From: JAYZQT01 sp036136335 | GTDB taxonomy: Bacteria; Pseudomonadota; Alphaproteobacteria; MPNO01; UBA830 | Reading direction: 5' to 3' | DNA: 64,000 bases | Assembly: GCA_036136335.1 (NCBI GenBank) | Contig: JAYZQT010000054.1 | Location: 1-64,000, forward strand | In this document: piece by piece, positions 33,833-42,342 of the stretch | Position numbering within the stretch: the first letter of the stretch is position 1 | Layout: the number at the start of each line of letters is the position of its first letter | Program-made: the position numbers and the translations under genes | The notes under the pieces: generated by a model | Told to the model about the DNA's origin: nothing | The model's database searches: none | The model's input: the letters and a program-made list of their open reading frames with translations, nothing else

Positions 33833-34798
33833 ATGATCACAAAGCGTGGACGGAAAGGCTGGTTAGTTTTTTTAGCAACTTTGTTGTCGACACTGATCAT
33901 TATACTGCCAGCCTCAGCACAAAAGACGGTGGTTGCGACAATCTCGCAAATCGGCGAACCACTGAGCGTAATTACAAAAGGAAGGGTTGTATTACAAACG
34001 CTAATGGGTGAGGGCGTTGATCCCCACCTGTATCGGCTGACCCGATCGGATGTCGCCAAACTCGTCCGTGCGGATTTGATCATTTATAACGGGTTGCAAC
34101 TGGAAGCTCAGATGCTCGGCATGATGCGCCGCCTCGGAAAACGTAAACCGGTCGTCGCGGTGGGTGACAGCCTGACCAAGCGAGAACTATTGCTGTTGAA
34201 TGGTCAATATCCCGACCCGCACATTTGGATGTCACCGCGATTGTGGGCCAAAGCGCTCGATACTGCCGTCCGCGCGTTGGCAATTCTTGACCCCCCGAGC
34301 GCAGCATTTTACCGGGCAAACGCTGACGCTTATTACAACCGACTGGACAAACTCGATCGGCGGGCCCGCAGTGCAATAAAGTCCATTCCTGCGTCAAACC
34401 GGGTGATGATAACCGCCCATGACGCATTTGGTTATTTTGGTCGAGCCTACGGGCTAGAAGTAATGGCGGTCCAGGGGATCAGTACCGAAAGTCAGGCTGG
34501 CATAAAACAAATAGAAAATCTGGTCGATACACTGGTCAACAGAAATATTGGTGCGGTTTTTTTCGAAACCACGGTGTCAAAACGAAATGTTCTAGCCTTA
34601 ATAGAAGGTGCAGCTGCGCGCGACCACTCGGTGGGCATAGGTGGTGCAATATTCTCCGATGCCATGGGTACGAAGGGACAATACACGGGCACTTATATCG
34701 GCATGTTTGACCACAATGTTACCTCGATCGTCCGGGCACTTGGCGGAGTTACGCACAAGCGCGGTTTATACGCACAGTATGCCCGGAAAACGCATTAA
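33833..34798 (+). CDS. metal ABC transporter substrate-binding protein (TroA/ZnuA-like)
   Basis: The periplasmic metal receptor of a cluster 9 ABC importer, 321 residues. It has a Sec signal (basic MITKRGRKG, then LVFLATLLSTLIIILPASA, cleavage after about residue 30). Four probable metal ligands are visible: His in GVDPHLYRL, His in PDPHIWMSP, His in TAHDAFGYFGRAYG and Asp in IFSDAMG. This H-H-H-D set is the TroA type that binds Zn or Mn; the His-rich loop of high-capacity ZnuA is missing. The ATG at 33833 has GGTGGGACGA upstream and gives a proper signal peptide; a TTG at 33758 is rejected. First gene of a four-gene importer. Confidence 0.92.
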   Translation: MITKRGRKGWLVFLATLLSTLIIILPASAQKTVVATISQIGEPLSVITKGRVVLQTLMGEGVDPHLYRLTRSDVAKLVRADLIIYNGLQLEAQMLGMMRRLGKRKPVVAVGDSLTKRELLLLNGQYPDPHIWMSPRLWAKALDTAVRALAILDPPSAAFYRANADAYYNRLDKLDRRARSAIKSIPASNRVMITAHDAFGYFGRAYGLEVMAVQGISTESQAGIKQIENLVDTLVNRNIGAVFFETTVSKRNVLALIEGAAARDHSVGIGGAIFSDAMGTKGQYTGTYIGMFDHNVTSIVRALGGVTHKRGLYAQYARKTH

Positions 34799-34800
34799 CC

Positions 34801-35604
34801 GTGACCCCACCCCGCCTGATACCGACCCACACCATGGGCTCAGACAACGCCGACATCCGCGCGCCCCTTCTCATCCGCGGTCTGACGGTCGCTTATGACG
34901 ACAAACCAGCGATCTGGGACTTGGATTATAAGGCACCCGAGCGGGGCTTGATTGCGGTAATCGGACCAAACGGAGCAGGCAAGTCAACATTGATCAAGGC
35001 AATCCTTGGGCTAGTACCTCGGCTCTGTGGAGACGTGCGCATCTTCGGCAAGGCATTGCGTCAGGCACGCCGGCGCATAGCATATGTTCCCCAGCGAACA
35101 GCCGTAGACTGGGACTTTCCAGCATCTGCGGTTGACGTTGTCACAATGGGATTGTACGGCAAGATTGGGTGGGGACGCCCGGTACGCCGACGACATCGCG
35201 AAACGGCGCGCACTTATCTTGATCGGGTAGGAATGGCGGACTTCGATAACCGGCAAATCGGCCAGTTATCCGGGGGTCAGCAGCAGCGGGTGTTTCTGGC
35301 CCGAGCCCTTGCGCAAAATGCCGATCTCTATCTGATGGATGAACCATTTGCCGGGGTAGACGCAGCGACAGAGCGTGCAATCGTCGAAGTAATGCGCGAG
35401 GTGAAGAGCAACGGCGCAACTGTGGTTTGCGTGCACCATGATCTTCAGACCGTATCCGACTATTTTGATCACGCCCTGGTCCTCAATGTCCGAACGGTCG
35501 CCGCAGGTAGGATGCAAGACATTCTAACAGAAGAAGTTCTTCAGTCAGCCTACGGCGGGCGGCTTGCAGCTACCGAGCTAAGGGCCGCTGTAAACGCCAG
35601 TTAG
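34801..35604 (+). CDS. metal ABC transporter ATP-binding protein (TroB/ZnuC-like)
   Basis: The ATPase of the importer, 267 residues: Walker A GPNGAGKSTLIKA near 58-70, Q-loop in YVPQRTAVDWDFP near 97-109 (the VDWDFP form is typical of Mn/Zn/Fe importers), signature LSGGQQQRVFLARALAQ near 155-171, Walker B DLYLMDEPFAGVD near 174-186 and the switch His in VCVHHDLQ near 211. The start is GTG 34801, 2 nt after the receptor gene stop; an in-frame ATG at 34834 would shorten the non-conserved leader and is a fair alternative. Confidence 0.94.
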   Translation: MTPPRLIPTHTMGSDNADIRAPLLIRGLTVAYDDKPAIWDLDYKAPERGLIAVIGPNGAGKSTLIKAILGLVPRLCGDVRIFGKALRQARRRIAYVPQRTAVDWDFPASAVDVVTMGLYGKIGWGRPVRRRHRETARTYLDRVGMADFDNRQIGQLSGGQQQRVFLARALAQNADLYLMDEPFAGVDAATERAIVEVMREVKSNGATVVCVHHDLQTVSDYFDHALVLNVRTVAAGRMQDILTEEVLQSAYGGRLAATELRAAVNAS

Positions 35605-35609
35605 CACCA

Positions 35610-36809
35610 ATGATAGAAGAACTTTTCCAAATTCTTACGTTCCGCGCAGCCTACAATACATCGGTGGTAATTGCCGGCGTCGTTGCCCTCGGGATTGGTG
35701 GCGGGGTGGTCGGTGTTTTTTCATTACTGCGAAAGCGCGCGCTGATCTCGGATGCTATCAGTCACGCGACACTTCCTGGGATAGGGCTGGCATTTCTCAC
35801 TGCCGTTTCCCTTGGCAGTAGCGGTCGCAACTTGGCACTATTGATGATGGGAGCAGCGTTAACTGGCGCCCTAGGGGTGTTCATCGTTCAGTGGATACGT
35901 GACCACACCCGACTGCCAGAAGACACGGCAATTGGTACCGTACTGAGTGTGTCTTTTGGCATCGGTATCGTCTTGTTGAGCTATATCCAGAACCTTGATA
36001 ATGCCGGGCAGGCTGGCTTGAACAGTTTTCTTTTGGGTTCGACAGCCACGTTAACTGGCAGTGAAGCCCAGTTCATCGGTATAGCGGCGAGCGTTGCAAT
36101 AGCCATAGCACTGATTTTTATGAAAGAGTTCGGCGCCGTTGCCTTCGATGAGGAATTCGCAGGAGCCCAAGGCTGGCAGGTAGCCCGTCTAGATCTTGCG
36201 ATGCTGGTGCTATTGCTCGCTATTGTTGTGATTGGTCTCAAGACCGTCGGCCTGGTTCTAATCATAGCATTGGTCATTATCCCACCAGCAGCAGCCCGGT
36301 TCTGGACTGAGAGACTTGGCCGCATGGTGTGTCTGTCAGGAGCTTTTGGAGGATTGGCCGGTTGGATTGGTGGTGCAGTATCAGCGTTGTTTCCTGACAT
36401 GCCCACGGGTGCGGTTATTGTCCTGGTCGCCGGGGTTATATTTATTTTCAGTTTACTTCTCGCGCCTGCCCGCGGTGTGTTTGCCTTCGGAATGAAGCAG
36501 GCCAGACTGCGCGCTATAGCGGCCAGAACAAGAGGAACGCTGGCGCTCGCGGATGGACACCCCCCGCCCGACAAAACCTCATATCTAGTGACACGATTTT
36601 GCGGATTTGTTGACCGAAACGGTCGCGTCACCCTCAAGGGCTCAACAGCCACTGCCCATGCCATACGACAGCGCCGTTTGTGGAGGGCCTACCGAATTCG
36701 CCACCCAGAGGAAGCCCTTAAGTTTAATCCACTTTCCGGGCACCCGATCGACGAAATGTTGCCAGGGGATCTATTGGTAACCCTCGAACGGGAAAGTACT
36801 GACACATGA
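35610..36809 (+). CDS. metal ABC transporter permease with C-terminal cytoplasmic extension (TroC-like)
   Basis: An ABC-3 family permease, 399 residues. About eight hydrophobic helices fill residues 1-290 with family motifs ISDAISHATLPGIGLAF near 47-63 and GLKTVGLVLIIALVIIPPAAARFW near 209-232. Usual permeases end near 280-300; here about 105 more residues follow (KQARLRAIAARTRG onward, with AIRQRRLWRAYRIRHPEEALKF near 352-373 and HPIDEMLPGDLLVTLE near 380-395). This tail resembles a degenerate DtxR/MntR winged-helix plus dimerisation segment, as seen in some TroC/SitC homologues. Its start is 5 nt after the ATPase stop; it overlaps the second permease by 4 nt. Confidence 0.9.
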   Translation: MIEELFQILTFRAAYNTSVVIAGVVALGIGGGVVGVFSLLRKRALISDAISHATLPGIGLAFLTAVSLGSSGRNLALLMMGAALTGALGVFIVQWIRDHTRLPEDTAIGTVLSVSFGIGIVLLSYIQNLDNAGQAGLNSFLLGSTATLTGSEAQFIGIAASVAIAIALIFMKEFGAVAFDEEFAGAQGWQVARLDLAMLVLLLAIVVIGLKTVGLVLIIALVIIPPAAARFWTERLGRMVCLSGAFGGLAGWIGGAVSALFPDMPTGAVIVLVAGVIFIFSLLLAPARGVFAFGMKQARLRAIAARTRGTLALADGHPPPDKTSYLVTRFCGFVDRNGRVTLKGSTATAHAIRQRRLWRAYRIRHPEEALKFNPLSGHPIDEMLPGDLLVTLERESTDT

Positions 36810-37762
36810 CAACCGAAGAGTTCTTATCTATTGATTTACCCGCCGTAATGGTGGCTGTTCTGTGCGCGGTAAGCTGCGGCCTTCTCGGCAACTTTCTCGT
36901 TCTACGCCGACAGGCCCTTATCGGAGACGCTATTTCCCACGTGGCTCTCCCCGGCATCGTAGTAGGATTTCTCGTCACAGGAACAATCTCCACCGCGCCC
37001 CTTATGCTTGGGGCAATGTCAGCCGCTATAATTGCGGTAATACTAATCGAGACAATTCGGCGGGTGGGGCGTGTGGAAGCAAGCGCGGCGATAGGGGTTG
37101 TATTTACAATTATGTTCGCGGGGGGCATCGTGCTTCTGGAACAGACTGGCGCATCGAACGCACACATCGACACTGAACACGCGCTATATGGAAATTTAGA
37201 AGCCACGCTCTGGTTGGGTATGGAAACATGGAGAGATTTTTTGACTTGGGACGGGCTTAAGGCAATGCCCCGCCAGCTTGCGACACTGGCCGTGACAACT
37301 ACGGTGATCTTTTTGCTAATACTACTCTTTTTCAAAGAGTTGAAGGTTGTCAGTTTTGATTCGGGTCTTGCCGCCACTCTCGGAATACCGGTTCGGACCA
37401 TCTCTACCGCACTGATCGTTATAGTTGCTGTTGCGGCAGTGGCTGCATTTGAAGCAGTAGGCTCGATCCTGGTAATTGCCATGTTTATTTGCCCCGCCGC
37501 TACGGCTCGAATGATGACCGATAATCTGGCGCGACAACTCTGGCTCAGTGGCGGAGTGGCTGCAACCGCAGGGGTTGGGGGTTATTTTCTCGCTGCATTT
37601 GGTCCACAAACGTGGAATGATTCAAATTCATTGAGTGCAGCGGGAATGATTGTAGTCATTGCTGGAATGCTGCAGTGTGTCGCCATGATTGCTGCACCCA
37701 GGCACGGTGTATTCGCCCGATCGTTGCGCACGCGCAAACGGCAATTAGACCTCGCAAGATGA
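36806..37762 (+). CDS. metal ABC transporter permease (TroD-like)
   Basis: The second permease of the importer, 318 residues and of usual length, with helices throughout and motifs GNFLVLRRQALIGDAISHVALPG (about 28-50), ASAAIGVVFTIMFAGGIVLL and FEAVGSILVIAMFICPAATARM near 215-236. Having two different permeases makes the system a heterodimeric Tro/Sit/Mnt-type importer rather than a ZnuB homodimer. It overlaps the preceding gene and is the last gene of the importer; the CoA-transferase follows after 19 nt on the same strand. Confidence 0.92.
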   Translation: MTTEEFLSIDLPAVMVAVLCAVSCGLLGNFLVLRRQALIGDAISHVALPGIVVGFLVTGTISTAPLMLGAMSAAIIAVILIETIRRVGRVEASAAIGVVFTIMFAGGIVLLEQTGASNAHIDTEHALYGNLEATLWLGMETWRDFLTWDGLKAMPRQLATLAVTTTVIFLLILLFFKELKVVSFDSGLAATLGIPVRTISTALIVIVAVAAVAAFEAVGSILVIAMFICPAATARMMTDNLARQLWLSGGVAATAGVGGYFLAAFGPQTWNDSNSLSAAGMIVVIAGMLQCVAMIAAPRHGVFARSLRTRKRQLDLAR

Positions 37763-37781
37763 AATACCTTAGATTAAGTCC

Positions 37782-38972
37782 ATGACTGGACCCCTCAGTG
37801 GATACCAAATTATCGACATAACATCGATGGTTTCCGGCCCTTCAGCAACGATGCTTCTCGCTGATCAAGGCGCCGACGTGATAAAAGTGGAAAACCCCGA
37901 CGGCGGAGATCATACCCGCGCTTCAGCCAACACGCAGAATGGATTTTCAGCTAACTTTATTAACAATAACCGAAACAAACGATCAGTGACGCTCAATCTG
38001 AAGAAACCCCACGCAAAGGAAGCGTTGCTCAGGCTGGCCGCTAACGCAGATGTTTTTATTCAAAATTTCCGTCCCGGTGTTGTCGATCGTATGGGTATCG
38101 GTGAGAATGAGATCCGGGCAGTTGCACCAAATATTGTTTACGTCTCCATAAGCGGTTTCGGCGACACCGGTCCGTATGCGGCAAAACCGGTGTACGACCC
38201 TCTAATACAGGCGCTATCCGGGCTCGCAACAATTCAGGCTGGCTCCAACACCGAACGCCCCAGGCTCGTACGAACAATCCTGCCGGACAAATTAACCGGC
38301 ATGGTCGCGGCACAGGCTATCACGGCTGCGTTACTTAACAGAACGGCTACAGACAAGGGTCAGCACATCCGGATTTCTATGCTCGATACAATGCTCGCCT
38401 TTTTGTGGGGATCGGATATGGGAAGTCAGACCTTTATTGATAACCCGTTCCCGCAGCAGGACGCGGCGAGTTTTATCGATTTAATTTACGAGACGGCTGA
38501 TGGTTATATCAGCGTAGCCGTTCAAAGTGATCGGGAATGGCGGGCCCTTACCAGGGCTTTTGACAAACCGGAGTGGCTTGAAGACAAACGTTTCAAGACT
38601 CCGGCTCTTCGCCAACAGAATATCGACGATCGCCTTCACATCACTCAGGAAATACTACGCACGAAATCTTCCGCCTACTGGCTTTCGAGGCTGGAAACCG
38701 AGGATGTCCCCTGCGCACCGGTGTTGACCCGAGCAGACGCAGTAGTTCATCCACAGGCCTCGGCAAACCAAATTATCATCGAGACCAAACACCCTGTTGC
38801 CGGGAGAGTACGCCAAGCCAGACCAGCAGCAAAATTTTCAAAAACACCGGCGTTCGTCTACCGTGGCGCGCCAGCACTCGGCGAACATACTGAGGAGGTT
38901 CTGATAGAAAACGGTTATACCGTGGAGGAGGTGGCCAAAATTACCGGTACCAAGACGAGCGCAGCAGAATGA
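37782..38972 (+). CDS. CaiB/BaiF (class III) CoA-transferase
   Basis: Class III CoA-transferases move CoA between acids through an aspartyl-CoA thioester. The 396-residue protein has the family N-terminus ITSMVSGPSATMLLADQGADVIKVE (in two parts near 14-38), the NNRNKRSVTLNLKKP segment near 62-76, NFRPGVVDRMGIG near 97-109 and the catalytic Asp in ILPDKLTGMVAAQAI near 164-178. It overlaps the following GST gene by 4 nt. Its substrate is unknown; linkage to a GST may reflect a detoxification or degradation route. It is probably not part of the metal transporter despite the short 19-nt gap. Confidence 0.92.
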   Translation: MTGPLSGYQIIDITSMVSGPSATMLLADQGADVIKVENPDGGDHTRASANTQNGFSANFINNNRNKRSVTLNLKKPHAKEALLRLAANADVFIQNFRPGVVDRMGIGENEIRAVAPNIVYVSISGFGDTGPYAAKPVYDPLIQALSGLATIQAGSNTERPRLVRTILPDKLTGMVAAQAITAALLNRTATDKGQHIRISMLDTMLAFLWGSDMGSQTFIDNPFPQQDAASFIDLIYETADGYISVAVQSDREWRALTRAFDKPEWLEDKRFKTPALRQQNIDDRLHITQEILRTKSSAYWLSRLETEDVPCAPVLTRADAVVHPQASANQIIIETKHPVAGRVRQARPAAKFSKTPAFVYRGAPALGEHTEEVLIENGYTVEEVAKITGTKTSAAE

Positions 38973-39703
38973 TCGATTTGTATTACTGGCCAACCCCCAA
39001 TGGTTGGAAAGTGTCGATAATGCTGGAGGAATGCGGGCTGGACTATCGAATGGTACCTGTAAACATTTCCAAAGGAGACCAGTTCAGACCTGAATTCTTA
39101 AAAATCAGCCCAAACAACAGAATGCCGGCCATTTCCGACCATGATCCACCCTCGGAATATGGTTGCTCACCGCTCCATATTTTTGAATCCGGAGCGATTC
39201 TAATCCATCTAGCACGCAAGGCAGAAAAATTACTGCCGGAAGAACCGGTGGCCGCCAAAGAAACACTCGAGTGGCTTTTCTGGCAGGTTGGGAACCTTGG
39301 TCCGATGGCAGGACAGATCAGTCATTTCGTAAATTATGCAGAATCAACACATACCTATTCCAAAACCCGATACGCCAACGAATACAATCGTTGCATAGGT
39401 GTGCTTGAACGCCGCTTGGAGGGGCGAAATTGGCTAGCAGGTGACACCTACTCGATCGCCGACATCGCAAGTTGGCCTTGGGTTCTAATTTCCAAACCGC
39501 TGGGACAGTCGTTGGAAGCTTTTCCAAACGTGGCACGCTGGAGACAAACCATCAAGGAACGTCCCGCCGTAAGAAAAGGTGTCGATCTGGGAAAGGAGCT
39601 TCGCCACACGGCACCACCCAGCCAAGAAGAGCGCACGCTCTTGTATACGCAGACCGCAAACTCCGTGATCAAACTCGCGAAAAGCGCGGCGGACTCAAAA
39701 TGA
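38969..39703 (+). CDS. yfcG: Nu-class glutathione S-transferase (YfcG/YghU-like)
   Basis: The 244-residue protein opens IDLYYWPTPNGWKVSIMLEE, very close to the YfcG pattern in which Thr and Asn of PTPNG contact glutathione. SKGDQFRPEFLKISPNNRMPAI follows near 32-53 (in two parts) and the helical domain has LEGRNWLAGDTYSIADIASWPW near 150-171 (in two parts). Nu-class members act mainly as glutathione-dependent disulphide or peroxide reductases. Start at the ATG that overlaps the CoA-transferase stop. It ends a same-strand run; about 400 nt without a gene follow. Confidence 0.9.
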   Translation: MIDLYYWPTPNGWKVSIMLEECGLDYRMVPVNISKGDQFRPEFLKISPNNRMPAISDHDPPSEYGCSPLHIFESGAILIHLARKAEKLLPEEPVAAKETLEWLFWQVGNLGPMAGQISHFVNYAESTHTYSKTRYANEYNRCIGVLERRLEGRNWLAGDTYSIADIASWPWVLISKPLGQSLEAFPNVARWRQTIKERPAVRKGVDLGKELRHTAPPSQEERTLLYTQTANSVIKLAKSAADSK

Positions 39704-40098
39704 CCATACCGCAGGAGAAGTTTTTGTGCTCGTGCAATACAGATCGTTTATTTTCTCTTTAGGTTTAATCGCTACATTCAACTCCAAAACAATCTCAAAG
39801 GGCTCCACAATTTAATGAATGCGCCTCGTGGATATAGATTACCCATTTGTTTGGTATAGGAAACTGGACGTTTTATAGCGTCGCAATGCGCTCGGAGAGA
39901 TCCAATTAGGTAGCGATGTTATCGTATTAGACTCCTTCCGAGATGTTATTTAGTAATAAGCTGATCGGAGTCCTATATGCGATTGATGTTAAAACACTGC
40001 GACACCGCCACGAACTACTTTGTCAAATCCCGCTACGTTTTTTGTAATTTTGTGACAGGCAGTTCACCCATTGTTGTTTTTGTCTTTACAGAGTGAAA
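39704..40098. other. 395-nt intergenic region, no gene seen
   Basis: AT-rich sequence between the GST and the 3' end of tRNA-Arg. An imperfect inverted repeat GACTCC...GGAGTC (near 39930 and 39966) is visible, but it lacks a T tract. No protein frame with codon-like composition and no second tRNA were recognised. Confidence 0.5.
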
Positions 40099-40380
40099 TG
40101 GTGATCCCGACAGGATTCGAACCTGTGACCTATAGATTCAACAAAACTACAACTTTCGTTGCCACTTTCGTGTGTCTTGCTGGACTTTCTCTTCATCATG
40201 CCAACCTAAGTAGGGTTAGATGCTACCCGTCAAGTCTCTACACGTTCCCCTAAGGGCTTCGCTCGGGATTGCCATTTCAAAGGTTTCCCCGAATTTGAGC
40301 AGTTCTACACGCGGCATTTCCACCGCAGCACCCAATCGTTATTAGGAATCTATCGCTCTATCCTGCTGAGCTACGGGACC
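40099..40380 (-). tRNA. tRNA-Arg(CCU) interrupted by a group I intron
   Basis: The two halves of a tRNA lie 205 nt apart. The 5' exon (40380-40344) has acceptor GGTCCCG, D-stem GCTC/GAGC and anticodon-stem ATAGA followed by TTCCT. The 3' exon (40138-40099) has AA, anticodon-stem TCTAT, T-arm ACAGG-TTCGAAT-CCTGT, acceptor CGGGATC, discriminator A and an encoded CCA. Joined, the loop reads TTCCTAA, anticodon CCT, and the RNA is 77 nt with all stems paired (one G-U at 2-71). It sits 20 nt downstream of the PagL-like gene. A group I intron in this same tRNA was described in Agrobacterium. Confidence 0.95.
40139..40343 (-). ncRNA. group I self-splicing intron in the tRNA-Arg(CCU) anticodon loop
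   Basis: The 205-nt insert begins after U36 and ends in G, as group I introns do. Core elements are in order: P, AATTCGGGGAAA (40295-40284); Q, AATCCCGAGCGAAG (40270-40257), whose CCCGAG pairs with P TTCGGG to form P4; R, GTGTAGAGACTTGACGGG (40243-40226); S, AAGAGAAAGTCC (40193-40182), whose AAGTC pairs with R GACTT to form P7. It is small, with no homing endonuclease frame, similar in size to the tRNA introns of Azoarcus and Agrobacterium. Confidence 0.92.
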
Positions 40381-40400
40381 ACCTGAATGATGTAACGCAA

Positions 40401-40973
40401 TTATGAGGGATTATGCAAACTAGAATTATGCTGTTTTGAAGGCTCGCTACCTGAGCCAAGTGGAAAGGAATAGACGACAGAAAGCACTTCAGTGCCAGGA
40501 TTGGTATTGCTGATACTGGCATTGGATAGGTGATAAAAGGAAAACCCGAGACGGGAGCGATTATCAAAACGATAGGAAATCTCAACCGAAGAGCGGAATT
40601 CAATTTCGTACCCAAGATCAAGCCCGGAGCCTTTTTCGTAATATCCGGCAGCCAGACTAGGTGTGACTACCCAACGGCGACCGTAAAATAGGTCTAGCAA
40701 AAATCCACCATATCCGTAGAAACTCGAATCGTTAGTCCCCATTACACCAACGAAGGGTTTAAAAAATGACAACTTTTTGTCAGACCTATACTCGAAACGA
40801 AACTCCGACGCCTGATTATGGTCCTGAACAAGGTCAAAATAACCAATAGAGAATGTCAAAAATGAAGGCTCTTTAGCCACGGATGGCAAAGGACAAACAA
40901 CCAATCCACAAACTAGTATAGTGGTAAAAAACTTAAAAATTCCAACCACAGTATTCCGCCCTCCTATAATCAC
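40401..40973 (-). CDS. pagL: PagL-like lipid A 3-O-deacylase (acyloxyacyl hydrolase)
   Basis: An outer-membrane beta-barrel enzyme that removes an acyl chain from lipid A. The 190-residue precursor has a signal peptide (FFTTILVCGLVVCPLPSVA, ending near residue 33), alternating barrel strands, and the catalytic His-Ser pair in FYHLSNASISNTNPGTE near 146-162 with the Glu eleven residues after the Ser. The barrel ends with VVYSFPL; a short Ser/Asn-rich tail of about 19 residues follows. It lies just upstream of tRNA-Arg on the same strand. Confidence 0.8.
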   Translation of the reverse strand: MIIGGRNTVVGIFKFFTTILVCGLVVCPLPSVAKEPSFLTFSIGYFDLVQDHNQASEFRFEYRSDKKLSFFKPFVGVMGTNDSSFYGYGGFLLDLFYGRRWVVTPSLAAGYYEKGSGLDLGYEIEFRSSVEISYRFDNRSRLGFSFYHLSNASISNTNPGTEVLSVVYSFPLGSGSEPSKQHNSSLHNPS

Positions 40974-41052
40974 CGTTATTTCACACAGGTTGTTTTTGGT
41001 GCAGTGGCAACCTTATTAATGACATAAATGCCAATCCATTAAGATACTGCGT

Positions 41053-42051
41053 CTAACCGACAAACCGTCGCTTATATTTCTCGGTTGCAACAACAAGCGC
41101 CTCTTGAATTCCTGGGTCCATAGCAGAGTGGCCAGCATTCGGCACTATGATCATATCCGAACCTGGCCAAGCGCGGTACAACTCATCAGCAGTGATGAGA
41201 GGGCATATCATATCATATCGCCCCTGAATGATGGTGCAGGGAAGGTCGAGTACATTTCCAAGATCGTCTAGGAGTGCATTCTCGGACATGAAATTGCCAT
41301 TTGTGAAATAATGCGTTTCAATCCGAGCGAGTGCATAGGCCGTCGATTCCGCACTAAATGCTGCAACGGTTTCCGGACTCGGATGTAGAGTCGAACAAGC
41401 ACCCTCGTACCGACTCCACGCACGCGCGGCAGGTAAATGAACGTCCGGATCAGAATCTAAAAGCCGACGGTGAAATGATCCAAGAATATCTGCGCGTTCC
41501 TCATAAGAGAGAACCGAGACAAGGTCGCGCCAAGCTTCAGGAAACACAGTTTTGATACCATTGAGGAACCAATTGATTTCTTTGGACCGTCCGAGAAAGA
41601 TGCCCCGAAGTACGAGCGCTATACAACGTTCCGGATACGCCTCAGCATACGCCAGTGCGAGCGTGCTTCCCCATGAACCCCCAAACACAAGAAACTTTTC
41701 AACACCGAGGTAGTCACATAATTGGTTGATATCAGAAATAAGATGCGCTGTGGTATTGTTGGTTAATTCCCCCTGAGGGCTAGACCTACCCGCCCCGCGT
41801 TGGTCAAATATAACTATACGGTATGTGGATGGATCAAAAAACCTGCGGTGAGTTGGCGTTGCACCTGCACCTGGCCCTCCATGCAGAAATATGACCGGCA
41901 ATCCGGCAGGATTACCTGATTGTTCCCAATACATCGTATGTAGCCCGTCCAAAGGCAACATACCAGTCTCGTATGGCTCTATTCGTGGATATAGTTGGTC
42001 GTGGAGACCCCGTTCAGTCACTTCCAAACTCCGAGCAAAACGAACCGCCAT
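41053..42051 (-). CDS. pip: proline iminopeptidase
   Basis: A serine peptidase of the S33 family that removes N-terminal proline from peptides. The 332-residue protein shows LYPRIEPYETGMLPLDG (near 20-36), HGGPGAGATPTHRRFFDP (near 55-72), DQRGAGRSSPQG (near 82-93), the nucleophile elbow GGSWGSTLALAYAEAYP (near 124-140) and the late His in PNAGHSAMDPG (near 307-317). The start is uncertain: ATG 42051 gives a leader about 15 residues longer than usual, and there is no clear ribosome binding site here or at the further upstream 42078. Confidence 0.92.
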   Translation of the reverse strand: MAVRFARSLEVTERGLHDQLYPRIEPYETGMLPLDGLHTMYWEQSGNPAGLPVIFLHGGPGAGATPTHRRFFDPSTYRIVIFDQRGAGRSSPQGELTNNTTAHLISDINQLCDYLGVEKFLVFGGSWGSTLALAYAEAYPERCIALVLRGIFLGRSKEINWFLNGIKTVFPEAWRDLVSVLSYEERADILGSFHRRLLDSDPDVHLPAARAWSRYEGACSTLHPSPETVAAFSAESTAYALARIETHYFTNGNFMSENALLDDLGNVLDLPCTIIQGRYDMICPLITADELYRAWPGSDMIIVPNAGHSAMDPGIQEALVVATEKYKRRFVG

Positions 42052-42342
42052 CACGCGGACCACGCGACAGCGGTACACTATATTACCGGCCCATGTTAAC
42101 CAGGCAAGAGAATCATCAAATTATCAATATCTTGGCCCAAACAATCCAACCCTCATTGCGCGTTAGTTTTTGTTACGGAACTTAGCGGGTTTATTCTGCA
42201 CTTATAAATTTTGAAACGATCCTCAGACCAATCAGCCCGGCAGGACCCTAGGGAATGATTGAAGCTCTTGGATACCCAAGGTCGGTGATGCCCACCGGAG
42301 TCGCAAGAATTTAACTTACAAAGCTGAGGTGCGAAAGCCCAA

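Noticed and set aside
36724..37482. A 252-codon open frame on the minus strand opposite the second metal permease.
   Set aside because: Low-complexity Thr/Ser/Ala-rich translation of an antisense frame; the plus-strand permease has all family motifs.
40071..40253. A 60-codon plus-strand frame over the tRNA-Arg locus.
   Set aside because: It is antisense to the tRNA 3' exon and group I intron and has no ribosome binding site.
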